64,000 nt of DNA from Lingula anatina (lineage: Eukaryota > Brachiopoda > Lingulata > Lingulida > Lingulidae): assembly GCF_001039355.2 (NCBI RefSeq), contig NW_019775902.1, positions 192,531 to 256,530 on the forward strand. The letters are read 5' to 3'. The position numbers and the translations under genes were made by a program. This document shows positions 36,909 through 51,706 of the stretch, piece by piece. The notes under the pieces are model-generated. The model made no database searches. It was given only the letters and a program-made list of their open reading frames with translations, and was not told the DNA's origin. How positions within the stretch are numbered: position 1 is the stretch's first letter; every line of letters starts with the position of its first letter.

Positions 36909-39069
36909 AAAACCATAACAGATTAAAGACAAACCATTCATCAAGTCACCATTACCTTGAGTTGTGTTTAAGAGACTCCCAGGAAATCAAGTTCCAGGAA
37001 AGCAAAGCTAGTGTTAATGAAACTATATCTTCTCTTCTCTTCTGTTTTGACAAACTAACACTGAATCCCCCATGATAACCCTCTGACTGCTCTTTCATTA
37101 TCAGAGGCCCCGTACAAGGTGTGTTTATCACTGGGGCCTGCGCTGGGATATCTGTTCATCAGAGACCCTGTGGAGGACCATATCTATCATGAAGCCCACC
37201 AAGGGGTGTGTCGTGGAGAGGCCTGCCATGGGGTGTCTTTTTTAATGGTGTCAGTTGTGGGATCTTGTCAGCAGCTAAGAGTTATGAACCTACGTGGGCA
37301 TGCCCCTGCTTGTGCATGCACAAACGCAGGACTGGTCCCTGTGCAGGGGGAGGTTAGAAAGAAGCAGCCTTTTAGCCAAAAAAAAAGGTCCATTCTGATT
37401 CAAAATTTGAACTGAGGGGGTTAAAAGTCTAGTTTCAGAAATAAATTGCAAGCTACAGGCCTGGTCTATTACAGAAACTACAGATTGCTTGTACATTAAC
37501 AGAGTAAACCAGAAAAAATAATAATTAAGTAATATTAAATAAGAAAAACTCAAGGATCATCGTGTATTAGGTTATAATTAGACACAATTTAAGACTTACA
37601 TTATTTATGTTTTCACTTTTCCAATACATGCAAGATAGTCTCACTATTCTTAGATCACCATTTATAAGGCAGGGACTTTTTTGAGAATGAGGAGGAGGCT
37701 GAGGAAGAGGAATAAGAGAACCTGTTACAGAGGAGACAAACTGTGACATGCCACAGAACAGACTGAATGGGCCTCCATATCTACTGATTATATGGTTTCA
37801 TTTGATAAGTGAAAACTGGTGCTGATATAGATAGGGAAGGGTGTTCTCCCAAAGGTGGGGCAGACATTACAGTCCTGCAGAGACAAGCAAGTCCGAACCA
37901 GTTGTCAGTTTAGTTACCAGTTTGTAGTTGTTAGTTGTGACAACCTATCTTACCTCAACAACTATTTCACTACCATTAGCTGATCATACAAAATCAATTG
38001 TTTTTCTAAGGGAATAAACATTTTCCATAATAATTAATCATTACAATAAAAAAAAAGTAAACAAACTCTTGCCATTCTCTTAACATGAGATTATTAAATT
38101 TACTTATTTTTCACAACTACCAACAGTAGAGAACAAAGAAGACACCCCACAGATACAATCCACCTATTGGCCTGTTTACAATTGGACTACCTTACAACCA
38201 ATACAGTCAAACAGGTGCCCCAAGAGCAGACTACACAGGGGGCCCAAGCAAGCCTTTGGATCTCAAAGACACTTTGCACCTTTTTAATTAAGTCAACTTA
38301 TTAATTTTTCCTTTTAAAATTTGTATTTTTATGGAAAGTGTGTAACCGTTTACTTGACCTTTACCAGATGATGAAAGAAGTATCTGAAAAAATGTAAGTA
38401 TTTGCATATTTTTAAGTTAACAAAATTTTAAGTTGATAACTCAAAATACGGAATTAAGAGAGGTTAGTACATGGAAATGGAACATTTGATAATTGCATTT
38501 TCCTTCCAATACTATCTATTTTGCCCCTTTCAGCATTCTAAACTGTAAAATGTTAATAGAAACCCTTGGGTTTTTTCACCAACAAGATTGCATCAATTAC
38601 TTTAAAACTTTGTGTTTGAAAAGCGCAAAAGATAACTTTGAAAAAAATCTTTAAGCTTTATTTTAGTTCCCCATTAAGTAAATGAGCATACAGACATCAA
38701 GCAGTGGATTGAAATAATATCAAAGCTATGTGGTGAGGCTAATAACTGTTATTCTCTAATAACACATAATGTGGTAAAATCACATGTTGAAATGACTACA
38801 AAGCCAACGATGCTCTTAACAAATTGTTCCCTAAAATAAAAATGCGAAGTGCCTTCCAATTCAGTGTGGTTCAAAAATACAGGAAGATAGCACATTCCGT
38901 AGTCCTTGAAGACTATTAGGTTCTAGCACAGCATAAAGATTACCAAGATTTTCACAGCAGAATCCTTCGACTTATCTTTGATAATGCAGCCTCGTTGATA
39001 AGGTAAAAGGGAGCATCAGGTGCAAGAAACCAAGCTCTTCTATCAAATTTCCAGCCACATGCTTCCAAT

Positions 39070-39250
39070 TTCTCCTATCAAAGTTTGAAATTGTGGAAGT
39101 CAGTTCAAGTGCTTACAATTTGTTTCTACTATGTTTTGGAATTGTAGGGACCTGTACGAGATTCAATCTCCGGTATCAAGGTTTAAAAACCTGGAAGTCG
39201 GAGCAATGAAAATGTGTTTCTACTCCATTTTGAAATGGTTAAATTGGAAA
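39070..39250. repeat. Diverged tandem duplication, unit about 100 bp
   Basis: The order TATCAAAGTTTGAAA, TGGAAGTC, TTTCTACTA, TTTTGGAATTG in the first copy recurs as TATCAAGGTTTAAAA, TGGAAGTCGG, TTTCTACTCC, TTTTGAAATGG in the second. The origin is unknown. Confidence 0.6.
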
Positions 39251-41317
39251 TCTTAAAAACTTGTAAAAAAAGTCCATTTTTAGCCAACAATTTTAAAAAC
39301 CTAAAAAAAATCATCCATCCATCCATTTGCTACTATTGAGGTTACTATTTTAACTTACACTAGAAATGTTATGGACTTAAGTTTCTTGGAATCAATGGTC
39401 AAAGAAGCTGTTGGTTTCTGAGAAAAGAAGTATTAGTCAATTATTTAGGAGCTCAGTTTAGTAACATGTCCAATTATGTAGTAGACATAATATCTGAGGT
39501 ACAGATTTAATCATCTTTATAAATAGCCAACTTTACAAAAGAAGCAAATTCGTGATGGTTATAAAAACATGGCCAATGAACTTGTCAGGGAAAATGGCGA
39601 ACTCTGACCTGAAAGTCGCTGGCAGTTCCGAATAAGGTTCTTGCATGATCTGGACCAAGTACCATAAATATTTAGTCCTTGTTTGTTTACCAATGACCAC
39701 TAACTGCTTATGATAGTACAACATAACTGCCATTAAGACTGAAAATAAACTGGTCTGACTATATATCTACAACTGCACACATCCAAAGGCTGTGCCAGCA
39801 CTGTTTTGGTCAAAAGTGTTTTAGACTCCAGGAAGAGGAATCCCTGAACCCAGTGGTCAGCTCATTGGTCATTAAGAAGATGTGGATAACAAAGCTGGGC
39901 TCCATCCCCCCCTCCTCCCCACCCCCTCCTACATGTGGCCCAGTCTTTCCTAGCAATCAAACTGCCTTTTTTTCCTGGAGTGAATCTAAAAGCGTTTAAA
40001 GTTAAACTGGTACTGGACGCAGTCTAATAATCTGAAGTTTCCTTACAGCGCAAGAGCTATGCAAATAATCATTATCTGATGCAGAATAAATTGGAAGAGA
40101 CTGACTCTCTCCTCTGCAGGAAAAGTTAGTTGGAAGATGATCATCATACAGAAAACGATCCATCTTCCTCTTTCCTCTCTCTTTCCAAATAAGAAGGAAC
40201 AGGCTGATTATTAACCGATGAACTACTTTCTTGTGATTTTTATCAGTTGTGATGTTCTATGACTTGTGTTTGGCAAACAGATTAATCAGACTATAAAGAA
40301 TGGAGAGAGTATACTGAATCTCTTTGTCAGCTCAAAAGCTTCTCTATATTCTGGACACATTAGAAGCTGGGACAATATTTTTTTCTGTCCATCATTACTA
40401 CGCAAGTCGGCAATGGCTTAACATTCCTGCAACATGAAAAACTTAGAGGAATATTGAAAAAAAATAATTAACAGAAAACCCCCAAATCCTTGATCACAGG
40501 CCTCAAAGAATAGTTGGAATTGTGCAAAGCACAGCAACACTGGGTCGCATAGTGCAAAACCAGCAGAATGATGAACATCAGGCGTTCAATAATAAGAGCC
40601 AGCTTATAGTGTTGTGTAAGAATTTTAGAGAAATTCAGAACAGCATCAATTTGTTGAGGAGTCTATGGCCAGTTGATAACCAAGCAAATCTGGGCTCTAA
40701 TGAATGCCACACTTGCAGTTTTGAATTCACAGAAGAAGACTTTTTTAAGTTTTTCATCCAGAGATTACTTCAGACCAAAAGTGTTCCACATTAATAACTC
40801 CCAAGGAGTAAACCTCTCACATAACTAAATTTTTCCATTTTTTAACATTAATCGATTTAGTTGCTTGCAACTGATAACTCTGCAAAAAATCATTTTCATG
40901 TCATGCAAATCTCAATTAGGCATTTTTGTCTGCTTTAAGCCAAGATCAATCAGTATTAGTACAATTAAAATAAATATTGGGCCCATTTTACAACAGAGAC
41001 AATTTGTTATAACTAGCTTTGGTCCACTATTTATTGGACCGGTTCACTTAACTTGACCACAGCACTTATATCCTTAACCACAGAAGACCGAAGTGTTGGT
41101 TTAAAAGATAAGATGAACATTCAGGCTAAAATATTTTATTTAGTATTTAACAAAATCACCCCCTAGGATAACTGTGCCCATGACGTTGTTGGCAAGTGAT
41201 GGGGTATAACCGGGGTGTTATAAACTAAACAGGTGAATCAAAAGCTGTACCTCAATAAAGTGGTCAATTGATTGAATGCACGGGGCTCTCATCAACGGAT
41301 CCAAATCACCACTGTAT

Positions 41318-41497
41318 TTATTGATCTAGTGCCCTAGCTTTACTCACAGAATCTTCAAATTTTCTAATAGAGCTGGTGGCTTTATTAACACCATCGCCAA
41401 CCAGATTTACATCAACGCCAACTTCACAAAAATCAGAGTCATTTTGCCTTAACTTAGAAAGCAAGATAATTTTATCACAAGATATAGGCACTGAGTG
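41318..41497 (-). pseudogene. Protein-like fragment, probable decayed coding or transposon remnant
   Basis: A minus-strand frame of 59 codons ends at TAA (41320-41318). It reads like real protein (for example SDFCEVGVDVNLVGDGVNKA, then SSIRKFEDSVSKARALDQ). Just upstream, the neighbouring frame reads HDDYVPETKSFLTKNEKL, as if a frameshift separates the two. Downstream on the minus strand an AATAAA overlaps the stop and AATAAAATATTT lies near 41145. I do not recognise the family. It could be a degenerate transposon ORF, a retropseudogene, or the last exon of an unknown gene. Confidence 0.35.
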
Positions 41498-44400
41498 TCA
41501 GTTTTTCATTTTTAGTTAAAAAACTTTTAGTTTCAGGAACATAATCATCATGAGACAATCACGCTTTTGACCATCCTCTTACCATACAAAGCCACAAACT
41601 TTAAACCCTTTTTTGTGCTAAAAATATAATTATGTAATGATCTCTTAAAATATTGGAGAATACATTTCCAGTTGTTGTCAATTTTTGGGCATTTCTACAA
41701 TTATTCCTTAACATACAAAAAAGAAATGCAACATACTAAGTGTTTTATAGAGTTCTGTAGTATTCTAGTAAAAAAGACAAATTATCTCTTATTTGAATCA
41801 GTTCTGAACATTTTCCAAAGAGAAAATGCACATTTCATCAAATCTTTGATTTTGAAAGATCACCAAGGCAAGGTGCACTTAACTTCTGAAATTCTAGGAA
41901 ACTTCCCATAGGATTAACAGACCACATATTTAAGCCATCTTAGTCTCCAGGGTGTTCAAGCTTCTACACAAAGAACACCAAAAACTTAGAAATCCTCAAC
42001 ATATGCAGACATTACCACAAAGAAAATACTATTTAAATTTACCTTACATTCTTTATGTTCCCCAAAACTTCCATTTGTACATAAAAATAATGTGAAATCA
42101 AGAAACTAGTTTAACAGGACTACATTGTGGTTCAAATAGATACCACTGAAACAAAGATCATGCTTGTTTCCTGGAGTTGTGGGAAGAATCTAAGTAAATT
42201 CCTGTACTGTGTTAACAAACACCCTAGGAAAAAATCAAGTGATAAGATCTGTTCTTAAGGAACATGAGGATGCAAATGAAAACTTACAATTCTGGTCACA
42301 AGATGGTCTTGGATGGTTCTGGACTTTGGAGAGGGAGAGGTTGCAGGACAGCGAGGATACCTTCTGTTGCTATGTCAACCGAACACTCAGCGCAGCAGTA
42401 AGAGCCAGCAGCAACAAATGAAAATCAAGTCTTGAGAGATGGACGTTGAGTGCAAGCTAGCTTCTCTAACTGTCGGGTGTTCTGTAAGTAACTGTACTAA
42501 TTCTTCAACAACTTACTCGTATGGAAATTCATCTAGAATAACACACACATCCTTCCTGCTTGGGATAATGAAGAATAAGATGGGCTCCCTAGCTTGTGAA
42601 TGGCCAGCATGTGTTGGTGAACAGAGACTGACATCATCAGCAAACTATATATGGCAGCTCCCCTCTGGGGTGGCCACACCGCCCTCTACACACATTCAGG
42701 GCCCCATACTAAGGAAACAGGTGCCCCTGATTATGAATATGGTGTAATGATAATTGGGTCACTCAGGTTCCTGGCCTGCTGGGAGGAAGTGGGGCCTGTT
42801 GTTATGGATAGGAAATGGGATTGATCTCGGTAGGGTATTACCCTGCTATAACCACAGCTTCACATCCCCCACTCCTGCCTGCACTTACAACCTGTCCCCC
42901 CCTCGTTACCACATTTATCATTCCACCCTTTAAAGCAGGGATGCAAGTAAAGAAGGATCCATTTCTCACTACCGAGGGTAGACAGTCACCTGTTCCAGGT
43001 AACCCTGCTCCGCACCTGCCCGTCTCAAATCCACTTGCTCTCTGCCTTCTCTCATCATACCCAGGGCTTGCATCTTCCTGCACCAGACTTTTGTTCTTCA
43101 TTCAGCTGTACAGCAAGCATTTGGTGCCCCCAAAATTTGCTAGGAAATTACAGACATTTTTGATAATTTCTGACTTCTATTCTAAAACGAGAAACAGCAC
43201 CAGTATGCCCTTCCAGCTGACTCAAGTAATTGTTTCCAATGAATTTTTTTGCCCATTGCATTATAAACGATTCCTTGTATACGTGATATTTTTATTGTAA
43301 TGTAAAATATTGGTCCAGTAAATAGAAATTATCCAATTAATGTTAATGTGACCTATTAAGTTAAAATAAAATTTTTAATTGCAAGTCAAGAGATACGGCT
43401 TTTTTCTGGAACACACTGGAATTTCTTTCATTATGACAGTCACTGATACTCCACCATTTCTGTAAGAAATACCTATACACAATAAAAACTTTACTTAGCA
43501 CACACTCCTTGCACCATTTCACACCTTTCGCTCCTTTGATTAGAGCAATCTCATTGGTCAGTTAAATGTAGATCTCGGAGCACCAAAACATTGCGTTTCT
43601 CCTGGCCTTTAAAAGCACACGTGTGTTTTTGTTCCACGGCACACGATGAAGCAAAAATATTGATGGAAACATACCACCCACGGCTACAGCTATCTGCACT
43701 TTGCAACTGTATTTACACGGCAGAGGAAACATCCCCAAAGGGAAGCTTTCACAGTTTTAGGCCTCAAAATTTTGACTAAATACACAAATTCTTGGGTACT
43801 CAGAGAGCCTTGCTGCAGGTGTCGCCCAGGGAGGGAGAGGACAAAACTTTGTGTGTACGTGGCAGAAAATCAAAATATTTGAAAATAATCTGTTCATTTT
43901 ACAGCAATAACAATGATGCAGGTCAAGAGGGGGAAAAATAGAAAGAGAGTGAAGCCTACACCTGTGTACTTGTAAATGAATACAAAGAATGGTGATCATT
44001 GTGAGCATAAATAAATAAAAACAGAATTGCATGAGGAAGTGAACCAGGAATATAGAGACATGAACAATTAAAATGAGTGGATATGTTCTTTTCTTTCTTT
44101 TTATTTATTTACTTACTTTTTATTTTTTGCAGTTACATTATCAAGAACGAAAACACATTCTTGATATAATTATCAAACCTAGACAGAATTCACTGGTTTT
44201 TTGATACTGTACACTCAAGTATCCATCATAACAACAACTGTTTGCATGTCATGACCTAATGAACCATCTTGAATTGATATAAATATGGCTATTATCTTTG
44301 TCTGTTTCCCATCATAAATACATAGTTATCCTTAATATGAGGTAAGACTTACAAGGGGAATCTCAAGGCACCTGGCAGTTTTGTTACTATTTCATCGACA

Positions 44401-46972
44401 TTGTGGTATTTTGTTTGTGTATAGAAAGTAATTGTGAAGAGAAAACAATTTGCCAATACAAAATTCACACCTTGAATTTGTAAAAACATTGCATTCGTTC
44501 ATATTAATAGCCATATTTATATGCAATCTAGAATTTAATGTTATACGAATCATTTAACTGATTACTCACAACTATTAAAATTGGACAGAGATCTTTAGGC
44601 TTTGTTGTTTGCTTTGAGTTAGAAAGAATGTTGTCTTTCAATACTGACAAATCTGACCTACGAAAAAATAAAAATCCAGGTACGGTCATTTTGTGATAGC
44701 ATACTTCATACGCATGGCAGGTTTATAATGTTCATAAAAACCAATTTAACAAATGGGTTCCTGCCACTGCCCCACCAAGCTATACATCTCAATCTCTATC
44801 ACTTGTCTTTATAGCCTCCAATTATGTTATCTTGCACATTTTCATTAACCAATTTCCAGAATGTGTACCTCAGACCAAAACATTTATTTTGCAAGCAATG
44901 TCAAGCATCTTTCTCGATTGGAAATATGAGCATGGCGAATAATTTGCTAATCATGACAGACACATCAAACTAATGACATTAAACTATTCAAGGTAATTTT
45001 GTGCCAATAAAATAATGATTTGCGTAATTGAGATGGCCAGAGTATGCAATATATCTCAATTAAGGCCAAAACTGTCTACAGACCAGAATATGTCAAACTG
45101 ACTGGAACGTATTTAAGTCATGCATATATCCTTGTATATTTGCCACCAATTTATTTTTTACACATTTATTCACACTGACAAGTGTTACAGAATTGATCAC
45201 CTACACATTTCAGCCCTTCATACATTCCACTTGCCAACATGTATCTTGTCCTGCTACTTACAAAATCATACTTTTGAATAGCAACCAAACTTGCTTGTTG
45301 TTTAAAACTTCTCAAATGTTCTCCTTCAAATATCATGTTTACAATTTTTTGCCATAGTAGTCAATCACTTTTGTCTGAATGTAATGAGCTCGAGTATTTA
45401 ATTACAATGTGCGCTCATTAAAAAGCACTCTTCTGATTGTATGCTCGATATACTTTCGATTTAGGCATCACTTTTTTATTCATTATATTTCATGTTCAAC
45501 TTGTTGAAAATGTTTATCTTTTTTTTTTAGCATTATATTGTTGTACCAGGTTACTTGGATAAAATGAATCAAAATAATCAAAATTTATAAAATGCTCTAA
45601 TGTTTTAGGATTGAAAAATGAGCTTCTTCTCAGAAGGTAAGAGATCAATGTCAGTTTATGTGTTTCTGTTACAAAGAATATTTTTCCTTTTAAATTGCGT
45701 TTCAAAATAGGTCTATGTATGTGTGCTTGCTTTTTGAAACCTTTCAAAATAGGTCTCATAAACAGCCTTACTAACTCACGGAAAACCTTGGCCAGTTAAA
45801 AAGCAAGTCTAAAAAAATCTGAATGATTGCTTATAACATTTTCCTGCTACTTTAACTAACCCCTTGTCCTAAAAACCTATCTCTTTAATATTATTTTGAT
45901 ACATCTTCCTGCCTATTGTGAAAGACTTTGTCAAGTCAGGTCACCAAGAAAGTAAGTCAGATGTTCATCCTGTTGTCTAATATAGCCACTGGCTTGTCAA
46001 CTTCACTTATCTGATTTAATCAAAATTAACAAATTTCACCTTAAAGCTTCTCTGTAAAAAGAAAAAGGTTGCAGACCTTCCGTCTTGTCCACAACTTATA
46101 AAGGTCCAACTTGCTTTGAAATTTCACTACACCGAATTTATAGCAATTGAGACGAACTTTACAATCTGAGTGTTGTTGCAGTTGGGTTGAACTTACTTCA
46201 GTCTTATTTGAACGAGGTATGAACACGGCTACACACATCAGTGAGCGAGAAGTCCTGGAAATGTGGCGACCTCCCTTTCTCAATAAAAATTCACACAGAC
46301 GTATTGATCAATTATTCAGTCTCTAATTTGAAATCCATGTTGAACTCGTACTTCAATTTCAATAAATCACTTTGGAGTTTTAATTGGACAGCCTATCAGA
46401 GAGCTGGTAGCCCAAACTGCACAGCTCAGGCAACAGGGATTTATGTTGTAGATGACAAAAATCACTTATTCAAATATTTTGTTTTACAAGATAATTTTCA
46501 GTTTCTCATAATGAACCTTTACAATTTTCTACATCACCTTTTTAGTTAGGTGACTGAGTTTCTTTTCATTAAGAGAGTAAGTAATCAACGTAAAGACTCT
46601 GATAGCTTTACCAAATTTTACCCAAATTTTTCTTCAGGTAAGGTTCAACTTAGACAAGAAATAGACTTTTTAAAGTCAATGTGCCACTAAATTGTACCAG
46701 AATGATTTTTGTACATCTACCCGGTAAAAACTCATAACACCCAGTCAATTTCAAGGCTAAGGCACTGTGTGTGTGTGAATATTCACAAAACTATCCTTGG
46801 TAAGTGCACAACCTGGAAAACAGGTGATTAGGTATGTTTTGCGTTTATTTTCCTTTTCTGTTTTTATCTCCTCAATTGTACTAAAAAAGCAGAGCCTCAT
46901 ATAACACCTGCCCTCCAGATTAATGAACTCCTCTTTACTGCTATGAGGACATGCCTTTAAAAAAAGGATGGA

Positions 46973-46983
46973 GGGGGGGGGGG
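46973..46983. repeat. Poly-G run
   Basis: Run of about 11 G. Confidence 0.9.
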
Positions 46984-47194
46984 ATATTTATAACAGCAAA
47001 TAATAAAAGGAGGAAAATGTCCCCAACCCCACTTTTATTTCCATTTTTTAACATTTCATCAATTCCAGAAACTTTCTGTACAATTTTTAAAATGTTTTTT
47101 ACAAACAAAATGAGAAAATTCTCTTAAAATTGGACCATTTCACTTAAACTGCCAGAACTCTTTTGTTATGAAAGAAACACATGAATAATGTTAT

Positions 47195-47217
47195 AAAAAA
47201 AAAAAAAAAAAAAAAAA
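47195..47217. repeat. Poly-A run
   Basis: Run of about 23 A. Confidence 0.9.
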
Positions 47218-47508
47218 GTTAACTATAAAAAAAAGACTTATATAAGAATAATACTCATGGGCTGAATTTTAAATTTACGTTCTCTTTTTTACACAAAACT
47301 AATTTTCTTGTAAATCAAAAATATGCTTTGGAACTTACAGAGAGAACAAATGGTTCAGATGGCAACAGCATTGATGACATAAGTGAAGGGGACACAGTAA
47401 GCAGTACACATCCAGACAATAACTGTGTGTATGTAGAACTGCTTTTATTTCAAACACATTGTGTTATAGCAGTAGGAATTAAAAGTACATCCAGGGCTTA
47501 ACAGAATT

Positions 47509-47536
47509 GGGGGGAGGGGGGGGGGGGAGGAGGAGG
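47509..47536. repeat. G-rich run
   Basis: G6, G12, then AGG units. It can form a G-quadruplex. Confidence 0.85.
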
Positions 47537-48738
47537 TTATTGACTCCAAATTTTCCACTAATAGAACCTGTAGCAGTTATATATAACGTAACACATCAAA
47601 TGCAACATTTCATCTCAGCTATGCAATGTTACATGAGATACTGCATGTGAAACTCATGCACTAATGAGGCTGAAAACTACCAGCCCACTGATGATATATG
47701 GCTGCAACAAGTTTCTAAAATTCTCTCAGGTGTTCACATGCCTAATAATCGTCATGTTATCAGATATCACTTGAAAAGACATTTTTTCACAAATTGTAAC
47801 GGATATGCACCATCTACTTTCATGTTGCGGTGTAAATAATAATTGAAATTTATAGACTGGTTCCCCTTCACAGCAAGAAAGTTTCTGATATTTGTCCACG
47901 TTTATACCTTCAAGATTGCATGTTATCTTTACCAACAGCGAAATACACATTACTAAACAAGAGAAAACGTGAGAAGTAGTGGGAACAAATTTTAGGACAC
48001 AGGACATGCAGTCCCAGGTTTGTCGTCTCAGATGGATTTAATCCCCCTTTACACTGGTGGCGCAGAAACTGATTCTTATTCTTTATGTAATTTTGTTAAA
48101 AGTCTTCATGTTATCTTAAGTTTCATATTATCATACATTGTATACATATCTGGGAGTTTTTTTACTATTCACAAGAAATGCATCAATACGATAAAAGAGT
48201 CATCAATATCTATATCTTTTTTATCGTCAATGATGAACAGAGAAAGCCTGAGTTAGTCTGTATTGCATAGAGGCAATTAAGGTGAAAACATAAATATCAT
48301 TTTAACGTCAGGTGATGAATGGTCACGCTAGGTGTTGAGTATTTCTGAACAATGTGTTCGTGAAGATATGGAACAATCACGTACTCTGAGAGTGGTAATT
48401 ACCAATCACGGCTCCCAGGCCAGATAAAGGCTTGAGACCTGGGAAACAGGAATTGGGTACTTCACCTATATCTCACTTTGTGTTGGAGGAACTAAATGTA
48501 TCTCTCTATCTATATAATATCTTATTGATATATTATAAGATTTTGGAGAACAATCTTCTGTACTACCTTTCACTGTCAGCGTGAGAAACTCTCACAATTA
48601 CAAACTGCAATTCTTTCAGTACACAACCCAACACAGGGTCAGTCACTCAGCTTCTTCATTGAATTTCATTATCCTGAGGATATTGGCTGATGTATTTTCC
48701 CCAGGTTAATTTGAGAATTCAGGATAGGTCAGGAATAT

Positions 48739-48815
48739 GTGTGTGTGCGTATGCGTGCGTGCATGCGTGTGTGTGTTAGGGTGAGGAGAATGTACCCACA
48801 CACAAACACACACAC
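48739..48815. repeat. (GT)n followed by (CA)n, imperfect inverted repeat
   Basis: A TG/CG-rich alternating tract and a CA tract face each other around a 20-30 bp spacer. The tracts could pair as a hairpin or form Z-DNA. Confidence 0.8.
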
Positions 48816-51634
48816 TACATCTTGTTAAAATGTAACAATTTCCTTTGGATGGCATCTCTGCTACTAATAAATGATTGAGTTTCATTTGTTGTAAGTAGAT
48901 TACTTTATCTGAAAAACTCTTGGAAACATGTTTAGGGTGACAATATACAGAATTTTAAATTCCTTCTTGAAAACCAGAAAAAAAAGGAATTTTGTGTTTT
49001 TGTTAAATCACGAGATAGTTTCACTTCCAAAGACTCATAAAACTTCTAGGAAAGTCAGAAATGCCAACTTACCTTCTAATTTCTTTTTTATATAAATAAC
49101 ACTTATTTGCCTTAAAGTAAGCTAAGTCTCGTTTAATTTCGAAGTGTACCTAAGAACTGAAGGCAAAGTTTACTTTGAGACTTACAGTATTTTGCTACAG
49201 GTAAATATATTACTCAACATTTTCTTTCACTTGGTCCTGATACAAAAGTATCTTATAAGGCCCAATATGAAAATGCACTGTTCTATCAACTTCCCAATTT
49301 AGATAATTGCATTTTAGCTATACACCAAATGTTGCAATCTTACATTAATTGGAATAATTTTGAAATAGTTGGATTTATTTGTATGATATTGTTACTTAAT
49401 ATTTTCCATCTTTAATATTCGAAAAAAAATATCAAAGATAATTTCTAATATTTTTAATAAGTTCCTACCCCTCCCAGTGTATTGTTACCTATAGCTAAAA
49501 CAGTATAACCCACAGGCTCACCTGTATTTCCACCAATGAGATGTCACTAATATATTGGACTTTCTTTCACTCTCCGTCTTTCTCTTCCTTTAGTACTTGC
49601 ACAGCTGACCAGTGTAGTGGATCATCCCAGCCGAAAGATTCTCTTTTCCTTTCAGCCTTCCTAAACTTGATCGCCTTGTTTGTGTTTACAAACACCTGCC
49701 ACTGTTGTTTATAGAATGCAACAGTTGCTGTGTTACGTAACACTAATCACTGAGGGAGACCAATTAAGGACCAATTGGATAAAACCAGCAAATGATGTCG
49801 GCACTATTACAGGAAACAATATGGACATCCAAGGTTCAGAATAAAAGATGACAACTACTTTTTCTCTCCAAGACATCCTTCTTAATATGACGAAGTCAGC
49901 AGGAGGGGAAAAGAATTGATTTAATGGGTATATTATGCAAATGATGGCTATTTCTCACTCTTTGTTGGTGTAATGCAATGAATTTCATTATGAATTTAGT
50001 GGAATTCCTTTAGAAATGTTGCCAGTAACCAAAACAATCAAAAGTTATCTCCACCCCTCATTCTCAACTGATTTTTTTTTTCTCGGTATGTCTGCAATGA
50101 TTTTGTGCATATTAATCTTATGGAAAAAAAAAATGGAGAAAGAACCATCGACATAGATAGATGGACAAGAAAACCATGCACACTTTTCATTTTCGCTCAT
50201 TTTATTTTACATAAGAAAAAGAAAACTCTGAGAAAGAGAAAAGGAATACTCATAAGATCTATATTCTGTCAAAAAATTAAAAAGTAAAATAGAAATACTA
50301 CCTGCCAGAATACATTTTTATTTATCTTCTATCTAAAAGAAAAAAACACAATTTTACCAACCACTGATACAGAGGAAAAAATGTCAACAGGACTTATTTT
50401 GTCTAAAAAATTATCTTGTCTACACTTTATAAGCTACTGTCTACAGAACAGCCATATTGGCTGTGATTTCATGTTGCACTTACTGTCTGATTTATTGGGC
50501 AGTTTATGTAGAATTAATGCAAATAAAGCAGCCTCTCATTAATCAAAGGCATTAAGCCTTCTTGTTATGGAAAACATTTCGAGCACCGTTTTAAAGGAAC
50601 TTGATTTACATATTTGATGTCATATTTCTTACAAAACTCAGAGACGCCTAACGAGAGCACTCACTCCTACCACACTCAATTCAAAGATCACGACCATTTT
50701 TGATAAATTCATTAAGTTGACTGACAGCTTCTGGTTGTCTGTGTCTTAAGCTGTCTTCATTATCAGATTTTTTACATCATTTCAACAATTTCACCACAGT
50801 GAAACATTCTGAATCAATGAAATTTTCTCGTCATCAAAAATCAAATTAGTTTAATAGCATAGCCCTTCTATCTATAGTTACAACTATTAACTAATAAATA
50901 ATAGGCAAGAAGTTGGGCATTGATTAAAGACAAATTATTAACAGCATTACCACAATTTTAATAATACACAACAAAATACATATCCTAAAGTGATCAGTGC
51001 CATATATGTTAAGAGAGTAGGTTCTCGTTTAATAGTAGAATAAAAAACCGAATCCACAATCACTGCTAATAACTTCAAGATAAAAATCACCACTGGAACA
51101 TGCAAATGCTTTGGCAACTCCATCTGTTGTCATGTCTTTGCTTGACCCATTTCAAGTAATGACAATATCTTTTTCATGCTGATATATCATATCATACTGC
51201 TTATTTATTGCTGACACTTCCCCAATACAAGAAAGACGTCACAAAAGGTATGCAATTTGTACTCATAAAAATCACATTCAGTTGCGCTCATCTGCATGGA
51301 AACAATAGGAGGCAAACCACAGGACAAGCCATCAAATACTAGTAGCACAATTTGTAACTTAAAAAGGAAAAAAATGCCATTCACAATAATTGTATTACAT
51401 GTATATATGACATAAATCATGTTTAACAAAGGCCTTTCTTCTGTCAATAAGTGACCAAGTAACCATATTTGTATTACATGTAGAAATGACCTAATGATCG
51501 TCAAGTGATTCAGTGCACTTACAGCACTATACTATACATTAACTGTAAGAGATCTGCATTTTACAGCACAGTGGGGGGAAAAGGAGGAAAGCGGACTAAA
51601 AGCACTGCGACACCACTCATGTTTGAATATAAAC

Positions 51635-51706
51635 TGTGTGCATGCACACACATGCATGTGTGTGTATGTGTGTGTGCGTGAGAGAGAGAGAGAGAGAGAG
51701 AGAGAG
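51635..51706. repeat. Palindromic CATG/TG tract joined to (GA)n
   Basis: TGTGTGCATGCACACA (51635-51650) and the perfect 20-bp palindrome CACACACATGCATGTGTGTG (51645-51664) overlap. TG repeats and a GA tract (51680-51706) follow. A further GA run lies at about 51746-51759. Confidence 0.9.

Noticed and set aside
42815-43300. 161-residue open frame on the plus strand, the longest in the window
   Set aside because: Low-complexity Pro/Leu/Ser start, no domain, no splice sites or codon pattern that convinced me; probably chance in a less AT-rich patch.
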